This document shows positions 11,196-22,527 of a stretch of DNA of 64,000 nt, piece by piece. The stretch spans positions 2,108,001 to 2,172,000 of the forward strand of contig JAKCOZ010000010.1 in NCBI GenBank assembly GCA_022605955.1, in the 5' to 3' direction. Origin of the DNA: Rallus limicola (lineage: Eukaryota > Chordata > Aves > Gruiformes > Rallidae). Below the pieces are notes generated by a model, which was given only the letters and a program-made list of their open reading frames with translations, ran no database searches and had not been told where the DNA came from. Positions within the stretch are counted from its first letter, which is position 1. Each line of letters starts with the position of its first letter. The position numbers were made by a program, and so were the translations under genes.

Positions 11196-13795
11196 CCTCT
11201 GTGTCCCGTACCTTACAAATGTCTTGTCTTTTCCTTTTCTGACCCAGAGAGTTATTAGTTGGTTAGCAAAGCAAGCATCAAACATTGTTGTAGGGATCCA
11301 GAGAAATTTACAGCTTACTGATCTTGATATTAGCATCAATACAGGGTAGGAAACAGTGCATAATTAAACTTTTCATTTTTACTTCTGTTTATTACTTATA
11401 TCTCGTTTAACTTTCACTGTGAAAAGAGGAATTACTGAGTTCAGATAATATTTTCCTTATTGAGACAACTATTTTTTACTACTCATTTTGAAAACATTTT
11501 GAACTATGATTTCAACAGTCCACATGCTTTGCTTTTTTCCTCCTCTTAAACTGAAAATTTCCTTGATCTTCTTTTACATGTCCATTTGTACTTTCTTTTT
11601 TTTAAATTGAATGTCCCCTAAATTTTGCTCTATATACAGAGAATGCTACTTTAACAGTGCAGTATTCTTATCTGAAAGAAACCACGCAAGCTATAAGTTA
11701 TTACTCCTCTATTTCCTTGTACATATATTGGGTCAGGCAATAAAATATTTGTTTCTCCTAAACCAGTGTGCATCACCTTGCATCATCATGTTCTGTGCTA
11801 GTGACCTTGTAACACCTACCCTTATCCCACACCACCACGTCAGATCAAGGATTAAAATAACCATAGCCATGTTGTAGTAACAAGTAGCTTCTGAAGCAAG
11901 CAATTCAGTGAGCATACCAGACACAGGATATACAATCCCCTACAAACTGGTGTCCACTACCAAGATGAATTCAAGCTACATATTACAGTTCTCATTCTTC
12001 TGTTAAAATAGAGATCTTCTTGAACCTCAAGGATGACATACTTAGGATTTGAAAGTAAAAAATTTGGCTTTCTAGCCCTACTTGCACAGATGTCTCAAAT
12101 TGATAAAGAATAATGTCACCATGAGTTTGTCGTGTCGTTCTGTCATCTTAGTGGTCACTCTGAGTCATCTTAGTGGTGTTAAAAACAGTCATCAAAATAT
12201 GAACAGTGTGACATACAAACATATCTGTGTTGTACATCAAATGATCTAATTATGTTAATTAATTTGGATCTACAAACTGCATAAGAGTACCGTATCCTAG
12301 AATACATAGGCTTATCAGCAGATTTAGGGATGAATCAAATTGTCTGTCATATCATCTCCTTATTTATACTGGTGTTTATAATCTTGATTTATACTCTTGA
12401 TTGCCATTGGTGATAAATCTACAAGAAATATTAGTAAACATCTGTTTACTAAAAAAACATGTTTACTCTGTTTACTAAAAAAAAATGCCTTTTCTTTCTT
12501 TCCCATAATAAATTATGGCAGATTAAATTTTGCTCTCTTTACATGTAAATAGGTGGATCGTATTTTAACTGATTATATTAATGAGACACGATTCCTAAAA
12601 TCATATTTATTTTTCAGTTATATCAATTGGAGTATGCTTATAATGGTTTGTAGGCTGTGTGTGTGAAAGGAAAGACAAAGAAGCCCGAAAGTAGTTCAGG
12701 AAATGAAGTCACTTGAAATACTTGATATTCTCTAGACTGTAATGTACAGATAAAGAAGTCATCGATCCCATTTAGCTGCTTCCAGGGCACCTTCAAAAGT
12801 TGCAGGTTGCTCAAAATTGTAATACGAGTTTGAAAACAAATTTCAAACAACATTCTAGCAATAAATTCACATTTTTCTTCCAGGAAATCTTACCAGAGGC
12901 ATATTTACTCTGTTCTTAAACTCTTTACCAGGTATCAGGTACTTAACACTGTCAGAAAATTAGGTGAGTGGTTTGAATCAGGGTGACCTTTCCTACATTC
13001 TTATGATCATATCACATTTACCTCTAGCAGTGGTACTCACCAGTAGCATTTAACATGAAATTTCATGACCTAGAAAATAATCTGACATAGGAAGAAGCAG
13101 CTATACAGTGTCAGGTTCTCAGAGTTTCTGAAAGGTCAGAAAGGTTCTGAAACAGAACGCAGTAAGGTATGAACTATACAGTCTAAGAAAGAATCTAAAA
13201 TCAGCAGCAGGGGTTGAGTTCACACTATAGTTTGAATGAACAACTATCCTCTATATAAGCTTAAGAAATATTCATAAAGTAACTAAGCATTTAACCCTGG
13301 AAAGTTCTTAAAAAAAGAAAAAGCGGAATTTAGATTTACAGAACAGAGCATTCAGTGTTTTTATTATTTACTGGAAATAATGTGGCACCTGAGCATTGAC
13401 TATCCTTTACATTGCTCCCATCCCCAATTTCTATGATTATAATTATGCACTGATTTTTTTTCTATTCAGGAATTTTGAATTTATTATCCTACAATTTCAC
13501 AGAATATTTCCTTGTTCCTGTTACGTGATAGGAAGAACAAAAGGTTCTGCCCTATTTCCTGTGTTTACCATGTGCAATTACCATATACCCTCTTACTCAC
13601 TTTCCTCTTAAACCATATAAGTGTTTCCACTTGTTCCTTAGATGCAATATTTTTTTCTCCAGGCTTCCCAGCTTTTGCAGTATGTCTTATTCTGAACTAC
13701 CACTTTGGTATTTATGATATGGGTAACGGCTAATTTAACTTTACATAATACACCTCACTGAAGTTAGGACTACATTCACTTCCGTATCACTGGGG
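11196..13795. other. Intergenic DNA, no gene seen
   Basis: AT-rich, CpG-poor sequence. A 13-base direct repeat, TCATCTTAGTGGT, occurs twice about 24 bases apart near 12142 and 12166. The open frames are short and unconvincing. Confidence 0.65.
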
Positions 13796-13851
13796 GAATG
13801 GACCTGGTGATCTCTTGAGGTCCCTTCCAACCCCTATGATTCTGTGATTGT
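13796..13851 (+). mobile_element. CR1 3'-tail fragment
   Basis: 'gacctggtgatctcttgagg' followed by 'tcccttccaacccctatgat' and 'tctgtgattg' is the terminal 50 bases of a CR1 in plus orientation. Confidence 0.88.
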
Positions 13852-16800
13852 GTATTTGATGGAAAGACACAGGCTGTCCATTGGGAAACTCCTGACATAT
13901 CAAAATAAATATTAATTACTTTCTGGATATGCCTGTTTATGCTTTGTATATTGAAGGTAGGGACAACCTTAAAAGTTTAGCCATCTCAATGATACTCATA
14001 CAATTAAGCTAGAAGAATGTGGATTGAAGATACAGATGCTGAGATTATGGTGTAACTTTTACTCAACTAATTTTCTCACTGTTTTTCATACTTAATTTTT
14101 TTTTTTTTTCCCCCTCATTCTAAGATCCTTATTACTGCTACATGCTTGTCATGGTTATTTGTTGGTTTGGGGTTTTGGTTTGTTGGGTTTTTTTTTAAGT
14201 TGACAAAAATTATTTACATACAACCCATCCTGAAGATGGTAGGAGTTACTTAGAATTTTATGAGTGGCAGTTCAATTCCTCCCCTCTCCACACTCAAATA
14301 TTTTGCTTTACTCAACACCAACTTTCATCATTGCTAAGTCAGTTCTTTTGAATTTCCTCACAGTTTTATCTTTCCCTGACTAGTTTCTGTAACCTATCAC
14401 TCGCATATTTTTAATGCCTCACATTGGAAGTTATTAGAATTTAAGTTGAGATACATTTGAAATTAAAGCATCTTTAACCAGGGAGTGGTATACACTTTAC
14501 TTCTCTTAAGGAGATTAAGGCTTGATTTCTACAGATTCAACAGTTTTCTGTCTATTGCTACCAAAAATACTTGTTACCAATTCCATCAATTGCTACTGTC
14601 TGAAAGCTTGCTTTCAGAAGGACTATTTGCAAAGGCTAAAATCTCTCTGCAGTTTCACAGTTACATAAAATGACTTGTATTTTCTTTTGAACTGATGAGA
14701 TTATGATCTTATTTTAGATCAAATAAGACCTTGCTTTAGTTTGCAAACTGAACTATAATCCTCAGTAAACTCTAATCTTGGCAATGTAACAAATGCAACA
14801 ACAACAAAGCCACTTCTACATATTGTTCTTCCTTACAGCTATGAGTAACTTCCCATATATCAAACACAAAGCTTTATATCATCTCAATCATTCTTTTCTC
14901 TCTGGGGGCCTTTGTAAATTGTGTTGCTTTAGGAAACCGAATACAGTGACTACGCCACGAAAGATTACAGGAGTGGGGAATACACACTTAGCAAAAATAT
15001 CTGCTTACTTGTAGGGTGGTGTTTGGTTTGGTTGGTGTTTTTGCTGCAGGTTGGGTTTTTTTTCACCTCCTGCACGCTACCATTTAGAAGTCACTGTTAT
15101 CTGGTATATTTGAAATGTTTTAGCAAAACCCACAAGACTCCAGTAAAAAGCCTCAATCACTACAGAACTTGATTTTACTGTTATGTCTTTCCCCCCAGAA
15201 AACTTGCTTTATTGCATTGGATTTTGTACAAATCCATTCCAACATGAGCATTAAAATACTTTCTATAGAAAATATGGATTTTCAAGTAATAGTTTATGGA
15301 AGAAAAAAGCAAATGGTTACCCTGTACAGGCAGACAGCAGTATTTTCACTTGTGGAATTAGGTAATTTTCTGCCTGGGATAAAAAAAAAAAGGCATCTAG
15401 AAATTAGGGCTTTCTTTCCTTTTCTTCTTATTGATATTGCACACATTTACAAGAGGGTTTTCTGTGTTGGGTTGGTTTTTTTTTAACATAGAATATAGCT
15501 ATACATGGGAAGATTCTATAATAGCTACAGAACAAATTAAACACTGCCATACCAACAAACTGAAAACTGAGAAAAGGAAATACTTTAATATAACTGTTAA
15601 GAAATGTTTGCTTTTTGCTTTCCATTACTTAATTCTAATAGCTAAAGAAAATTACAAAAATCCCACAACTGAACAAGGGAAAGATCCCACATTTTAAAAT
15701 TACATGAAGGAATGAGTAGAAGGTATAAGAATTCTTTGCAATAGCCAAGTGGGCTACATCAAATCAATTGATTAATATAGTCAAAGAAATAATCCCAAAG
15801 GCTCAGCCAAAATGAGAGTATTTAAGGAAAGATACCTTATTTTATAAATATGAACAGTGCAAGCATTATTTTTTGAGAAATGAAAGATATCCTATTATCA
15901 TAGGATGTTTATTATTGAGCAATGTTGGGTATTTGTTTATGTGTCTGCACTTCAGCATGTTGAAGGCAAATAATCTATATATAAGTCCTTAAGCATAAGG
16001 AGCAGACTTACTGGCTTATATAATTGAATCTGTCATTGCCTAACTGGGAGTAATGGAATACATTTTCTAGGTTCTCTAATGCAAAATAGCTACATACCAT
16101 GCAGCTGCTAGCTTGGAAGTCTCTATTTTATATTATATGTATGCAATTTGGTACATGCAAAGCACTATTTGCAATGGGCACATTACCTGTCTTATTATTT
16201 CATTAGCCACAACACTGTCATTAGTATAATTTCAAGCACAGATCTTTATAATAATTAATAAAAAATTTTAGCCCACTCTGATTAGTATTTTCCCAAATTT
16301 GTAACAGTTCATCCTAATCCAAAACTGTAAGTGTGAGGTGATCTTTAAGTAGATAAATCCTCCTGGCTAGATACTCTGGTATTCATACCATATCCATCTG
16401 GTTTGTAAAATTATTTTCTTTAGGATTTAAAGGCTGTCATCATTGTAGCGAGGAGCAAAGCTAAATTTCATCTTCATAACATTTTATATGTCCTCTGTTC
16501 AAACTCAAAAATGCCACTTTTTTTCTCAACCTGACTGCAGTTGATGCAATGATAAAACCTGTAAAATTGAACTGCAAACACACTTAGATTTTTATTTTCC
16601 ATTGGCTTCTGAAAGCATGTATTTAATGAAAAAAAAAAATAATTTGCACTACTCTAAGTGGCTACCTTACTAGAATCAAAGTTTAAAAACTATTGGTTTT
16701 GGGTGAAATAATAATAGAAAAACCTACAAAATTTTTAAAAAGTAATTTTCTATAAACCTGAAATTCACTGCTAAAAAAGAATTACCTTAAAAAATTTTTT

Positions 16801-17189
16801 TCCACATTACTTAGCCCACTTTTTGTATACAGTAAAACAAATGCAAAATTAAAATTACTGTTCCAAACAAATAATTTAATTCTGAATTGTTTAAAATCAG
16901 TAACTCAGTCATTTTAACATTTTCATCACTCATCTTTTTTTTTATTTCAAGGAAACAATTTTCTAATATGCAGTTCTGTCCTCTTGGAATTATGGATATC
17001 ATTGAATTGCTTTAAAAATAATTCATGTGGCATTTAACAAAGATGTAAATGGTCCTAATTTGCAAAGTAGTAATTGTCTTTACTCTATGAATTGATTTAT
17101 TATTACTGCTGAAATGATTTATCCTAAAATAATTTAAAACACAACTTATTGTTTTCCATTTTTTTTCCAACCATGAGTGTTGGTTTTTC
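13852..17189. other. Intergenic DNA, no gene seen
   Basis: AT-rich, CpG-poor sequence with several T or A homopolymer runs (for example 14096-14110 and 15380-15390). The open frames (up to 105 codons) carry no recognisable motif. Confidence 0.65.
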
Positions 17190-17763
17190 ATCCTGGGATG
17201 CATCAAGCACATCATTGCCAGCCAGTCCAGGGAGGTGGTTGTCCCACTCTGCATTGTGCTGGTGCGGCCTCACCTTGAGCACTGTGTGCAGTTTTGGGTG
17301 CCACAGTACAAGAGGGAGGGCATCAAGGATGGTGAAGGGTCTGGAGGGGAAGTCTTATGAGGCGAGGCTGAAGTCCCTTGGTTCATTCAGCCTGGAGAAG
17401 AGGAGGCTGAGGGGAGACCTCATCACAGTCTGTGGCTTCCTGATGAGGGGGAGCAAAGGGGCAGGCTCTGATATCCTTTCTTTGGTGACCAGTGATGGAA
17501 TCCAAGGGAATAAAATAAAGCTGCGACACAGAAGGCTTTGGTTGTGTATTAGGAAGAGGTTCTTTACCTCTTTAGGGTGGTCGGGCCCTGGAATGAGCTC
17601 CCCAGGGAAGTGAACAAAGCACTGAGCTTAACTGAGTTCAAGAAGCATCTGGACGATGCACTCAGTCATATGCTCTGACTTGGCTGGCCCTGTGTGGAGC
17701 CAGGAGTTGGACTTGTTGATCCTTATGGGTCCCTTCCAACACAGTATATTCTGTGATTCTATA
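17190..17763 (+). mobile_element. CR1 LINE fragment with 3' end
   Basis: Covers the end of ORF2 and the 3' UTR: 'gggatgcatcaagcac', 'gccagccagtccaggga', 'gcagttttgggtgccaca', 'ctggagaagaggaggctgag', and a tail at 17731-17763 ending in CR1 octamers. It is the same subfamily as the copy at 26826-27653, sharing 'cagtatattct' just before the tail. Confidence 0.93.
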
Positions 17764-19750
17764 ATTAATAAAGTAGGTTCTGATACAAAGTAATATCTGA
17801 CTTGGACTTCTTCCAATTGACAACAGGTCTCTATTCAAATACAACTCATTATTCTGGTACAATAACATATGAAGAAAAAAGTTAAGGCTTATTAAATCAG
17901 AGACTGAATTAATTTCAACATATTGGCATCTAAAACATAGTCCTTGTGGAAGGAAATGTGAAGTACAAGGAGTTGTCAAGCTCACTGAAAAGCAGGGGTT
18001 ACTTATTCTTCTTTACATTTTGTCTGTCGTTTTATTTATTTTCAGAACCTGAAATTCTAAGGAAAATGCCCCAGATGCCCTGCTGCTGTTCAGGGAATTG
18101 AAAATTTATTTAGTTATCAGTATTATTGTAAGAAATTATTAATCAGAATTGACAGAAACGACAATTTCTTTGGGCTACTGCAGCAACCTGGATGGGAATC
18201 AATGCCTGTCCTCAGGGTAGGCCCAGGCTGCAGGCTGCCCCAGAAGCCACAGTCCCATGAAACCTATACTCAGACTTAAGGTCCCCAGTGTGGAGAGAGA
18301 GATTTGACTCCCAGGACTTTCAGTAGCAAAGAAAAAAACAGAAACTACTGATATTCTGGATCAAGAAATCACTATTTTCTGACTAATAGGTTTATAACTA
18401 ACTGTGGTGTGAAGAGGCTGTATGAAGGAGTGAGAAATGTCTGAAATTTCCCCAGGAGAACCCAGGAAATGCATGCCATGGCAGCATGCCGGTATGGAAA
18501 TGAGAACACTGCATGTTCCTCTCTACAAAGGACAGTGGGGATGTAAGTGTATTTTTGTTTTGCATCTCCTCAAACACTGAGCAATGAAAGAATATCAGCT
18601 ATGAATGGTGACTGGATACAGAAATGATCGTAATGCCATTAGATAACACTGAAATAACTACACAGTATGTACAGTATAAGCTGGCAACCTCTTACTTCCT
18701 GGCATTTCTGGCTTTCACTATTCACTATTTCTGGCCCCAGCTTTCACTATAAAGGTGTAACCACAGGATGTTCATTCACAGAATTTCTAATAATGAGAAA
18801 AGGTATGAATGAATGTTTTTAGGTATTGAGGGAAGCTAAAGTTTAAGCAGTGTGAGTAATGAAGAAAATTTGAAACACCCATGATGAAAAACAGGGACAT
18901 GGTGAAGAAAGGACAAAGGAAGATTTATTCTTACATGAAACAGGAAGGAAATGCCCTGACATAGAAAGAGATGTGTATAGTTAGCTGGGCCTAGGGTCAT
19001 GGTTTTGACACACACTTCATGTCTTGACACCTCATCATAAAGGTATCGGGAACCAGTGCTCTTTCTCAGGTCTATACTGATTCTTATATCTAAAATAATC
19101 TTTTGTCTCACACTAGGGCAGTAATGGTAGATTCTGTATCGCTAGAGACTGAAGATGAGAACAGAGGCAAGCACAACAGGAAGAAATCTTTTTTTGGTCA
19201 TTCTTCGTCCTTTACTATAAGATTTGTGATAGTGATGTCCAGCTGAAGGAACAAATAACATTGTCAGACTCTGATGAGGGAGAGAAATAACCACTAATCT
19301 TTTTCACTGGATTTTTGCTTTCTAATGTCTGTAAAAGAAGAGGCACGTATCTTTTCAGATTTGATGAACCATGCAGTCACAGCAAACTCTCTTAGGAGCC
19401 AAGAAACTATACTTTCTTTTCTAAGGTGAAGGCAAGATGCATTAAGATAAAACTACTATTGTACCACTTGGAAAACCAATATACTGCTACTTGTATTCTA
19501 CTGCAAAGAAAGTCTGCTTCAAAGGCCAATACATACAGCTTTGATTCTTTCTTATTTATATTCATTGTAACTTACTGTAAGCCCATCAGTTTCAAGAGGG
19601 TGGATCTTCTTGCTTTTACATGGTATAGGAAAATGCCTTCTTACTGAATTTTCCAGTCTTTTATTTCTTATCAGCTATTACACCATTGCCAGCCTTTCTT
19701 CCTACTCTATTTTACATCCTCCCACAACTCTGGAGTGCCACTGCTGTTAC
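17764..19750. other. Intergenic DNA, no gene seen
   Basis: Unique-looking sequence. GC is somewhat higher around 18180-18310. No repeat family or coding exon is recognised. Confidence 0.6.
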
Positions 19751-19751
19751 A

Positions 19752-19851
19752 CCCTCCCTCCCCCTCTCTCTCCCTCTCTCCCCTCTCCCTTTCCTCCTTC
19801 CTCTCCCCTTCCTCTTCCCCTTCCCTTTCCCTTCCCCTTCCCCTCTCCTCT
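19752..19851. repeat. Uninterrupted polypyrimidine tract, about 100 bases
   Basis: Every plus-strand base from about 19752 to 19851 is C or T, made of mixed CCCTCT, CTTCC and CCCTTTCCC units, with pyrimidine richness continuing to 19861. Partial mirror symmetry around 'cccctttcccttcccc'-like parts makes it a possible triplex (H-DNA) former. The three overlapping Ser/Pro/Leu-rich frames here only reflect the composition. Confidence 0.93.
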
Positions 19852-19861
19852 GCTCTCCCTC

Positions 19862-20236
19862 ATTGCTTTTGGAATATGATTGCTTTTGTTAGTATTACGC
19901 AATGTGGCTCAGCTGACTACATCTTCTACAGCTGTGGTTCACGTGTAGGATGGCTCAGGAGTCCATTAAAAGCAGCTATTAATAAAAGCAAGATAATTCA
20001 GCTGTTCTGGTAGCACACTTTGTTGAATTTTGTGAAGAGTACAATTTTATTTCTGATTTCTCAGCTCAGTCATAGCCATGAGGACTAGTCTTTAATAGAC
20101 TTTTTTGTTCAAACTCCTACAATAGGTCAAATTGCATACCTGAGTATCACAGCTGTTCAATCTGATCTTGTCCAGTAGATACAATTGAAAACAAAAAAGT
20201 AACATAACTAAAGTCTAAACAAGAACCTTCACATTT
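19862..20236. other. Intergenic DNA, nothing seen
   Basis: Short unique-looking stretch between the pyrimidine tract and a CR1 end. Confidence 0.6.
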
Positions 20237-20321
20237 TCACAGAAATGTAGGGATTGGAAGGGACCTCCAGAGATCATCGAGCCCAACCCCCCTGCCAAAG
20301 CAGGCTCCCTAGGACAGGTCA
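20237..20321 (-). mobile_element. CR1 3'-end fragment
   Basis: 'gggattggaagggacctcc', 'agagatcatcgagcccaac' and 'ccaaagcaggctccctagg' match the reverse complement of a CR1 3' end. The octamer tail is reduced to 'tcacagaaatg'. Confidence 0.9.
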
Positions 20322-21561
20322 CTTTCTTGTTTTCTTGAACAGGGCAGCATCAATAATAAAAGGATCGAGGCAATGATAGGAAGAATTTTCTATGATCATT
20401 GTAATTTTTGAGAATGAAAATTGCAATGAAAACAATAACATTAGAAAACTAGTATTGTCTTTCCTTCCATTACAGATTGATCAAACAAAAAAGGTTTTAT
20501 TGCACAAACAATACTAGGTGTAGATACTTTATAGTCACTGTTCACTTTCTCATTTCAGTCTACTAGTTTTTAATTTTTAAACTAGTGAATACTAGTGAGC
20601 GTTTTTCCTATGCATTTATACAAACAAGGAGCAAAAAAAGTTACCATCATATAGAAAAAACACACAAATGCTTACTTTATAACACCATGAAGCAGTCTGT
20701 GGTTTCTGAGTTTGGACAAATTTGCAAAATGTTCTGCATCTCACTGTTGCCTGCCTTGAACCTTTACCTTGCACAGCTTCAGGGTTGCTGGTGCCACTTT
20801 GTGGCTCCCAAGGCCAACTAAACAAGATCTGCTAATACCATTCTGACTTGTCACTGTGTTCAAGCAGAGTCTATGTATTCAGCCCCTGTGCTATATTTCA
20901 CATCTAGCGCCCATGTCTTACTCCTCTGAACCACTCATTAACAAGCAAGTGAGAATCACTTGTCCAGAACATATATGGTTGTCTTCACACTATGCCCAGG
21001 AGGAAAAATACTTCAGTGCTTTTTCTAAAGGAAGAAAACCATATAGAAAACAGACAAAACACCTAACTGCATTTCTTAAAATTAGTACCCAGACCCCTGA
21101 TGCAATGGGTTGTTTCAGTACGTGTTAGTAACTGGTCAGTAATTTATGAAAGGAGGACATGAAACCATAGCGTCCTTGTTGTTAAACTACATTTAGCTGT
21201 TACGAAGCCTCTTGTGGAGTGGGTCACTTTAAAAAAAAAAAATTACTAGGCACAAGGTATACTTGTTTACCATTCACTCTCATTCGTTCATATTTGTGGA
21301 CAGACTTTCTAAAATGCTGAAATTCCATTTGCCAAATGGGGGTTCACTTTGTTGTTTGATAATTATTTTGACTTCAAAGTGACATAGGCCATAAAAAAAT
21401 GGGGGATATTAGTATTATAGTCAAGGCAAAAGAATAGAAAATTGCTCTTCAGCTGCTGTGATAGTCTAGTGAATGGATATTAAACCACTAGAAACATGTC
21501 TCTCTTGCATTGTCATCTACCACCGTGAATAATTGTTTAACGCTTTGCTTCTGTATTTCAG
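20322..21561. other. Intergenic DNA, no gene seen
   Basis: AT-rich sequence with an A13 run near 21229. No convincing gene. Its right end is a good acceptor for the candidate exon that follows. Confidence 0.6.
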
Positions 21562-21783
21562 GACACAGGAATATTGGTATTTGTGATGAACCGGGAAGTT
21601 CGATTGGCCATAGCCTATCACTTACCAGGGAGAGCAAAGGGACATTTCATGACCCTTGGCTTTTACCTGGGAGTCTCTCTGAATAACCTAACTAAAGTAA
21701 TATGTTTGTGTGGAGGCTTAATAACCACTTTCAGGAAGCTTTGGGCCACTCAATTCAGTATTAATCATATCTGTTTGTATCCT
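21562..21783 (+). other. Candidate cryptic exon, 222 bases, open throughout
   Basis: A strong acceptor ('gctttgcttctgtatttcag', AG at 21560-21561) is followed by 74 codons without a stop and a consensus donor (CCT then GTAAGTT, GT at 21784-21785). The length is an exact multiple of three. The predicted peptide contains LAIAYHLPGRAKGHF and LGFYLGVSLNNLTKV; I do not recognise a family. A chance arrangement is possible in 64 kb of DNA, and no matching neighbouring exon was found. Confidence 0.2.
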
Positions 21784-22033
21784 GTAAGTTCCTTAATTGC
21801 TAATAAAAGAAGATATGATGTTATCTGAAATCCTTTCCACCCTACTTCCTCAAGACTTACATGTGTCCCAAACAATTTAGCCTGGTGGAGATATGCAAAC
21901 TGAAAATCATAGGATATTCCATCAGGTGTTGGCCTTCACAGTAGTCTCCCTAGTGACTGCCAACTCAGGGTGTCCAGCAGATTGCTAGTGATACTGCAGA
22001 TAATAAAATGTAGGACTGCCTAATGACATCCTG

Positions 22034-22527
22034 TTGTGGTTTACTCCACAGACATTCCCCCACACTCCTGCCTCCCAGTGGGATGGAGGAGAGAATCAAA
22101 GATGAAAGGAAAGAAAAAAAGTAAAATTCCTGGGGTGAGATAAAGACAGTTTAATAGATAATAGTTAATAATAATCATAATAATAATAATAATAATGATA
22201 AAACAAGTGATGATCAGCACAATTTCTCATCACCTGAAGCTGATGTTCAGCTAGGTCCCGAGCTGTCCCGCCTCACAGACACCACCACAGAACATGATGT
22301 CATTTGATATGGAAGATCCCTTTGGCCAGTCTCTGTCAGCAGTTACGGCTGTGTCCCCTCTCATCTTCTAGGGTGCTCCCTCACCTTCTCTTTGGCAGAC
22401 CAGTATCAAAAGTTGAAAAATCTGTGACTGCTTGGCAACAACTAAAACATCAGTGTGTTATCCTCCTCCTAAATCACAAACACAGCTGCTAGGAAGAAAA
22501 TTAACTCTATCCTAGCTGAAACCAGGC
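22034..22527 (-). mobile_element. ERVL-like solo LTR, sense minus
   Basis: Plus-strand cues: TGTGGTTTACTCCAC at the start, 'gagataaagacagtttaata', 'gatatggaagatccctttgg', and an end 'cctagctgaaaccagg'. This matches an LTR common in passerine and other neoavian genomes whose promoter reads on the opposite strand. A decayed CRE, TGATGTCA, lies at 22295-22302. An expanded AAT/ATA run occupies about 22157-22201. The same family recurs at 61013-61476. No internal retroviral sequence flanks it. Confidence 0.75.
22157..22201. repeat. (AAT)n microsatellite inside the LTR
   Basis: Runs of AAT/ATA trinucleotides, seven nearly in a row, expanded from the A-rich stretch that follows 'gacagtttaata' in this LTR family. 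Confidence 0.85.

Noticed and set aside
17149..17613. 154-codon plus-strand open frame
   Set aside because: It is the decayed end of CR1 ORF2 and 3' UTR, out of the true frame over most of its length.
19610..20013. Overlapping Ser/Pro/Leu-rich open frames
   Set aside because: All three frames of a pure pyrimidine tract lack stops; no gene is implied.
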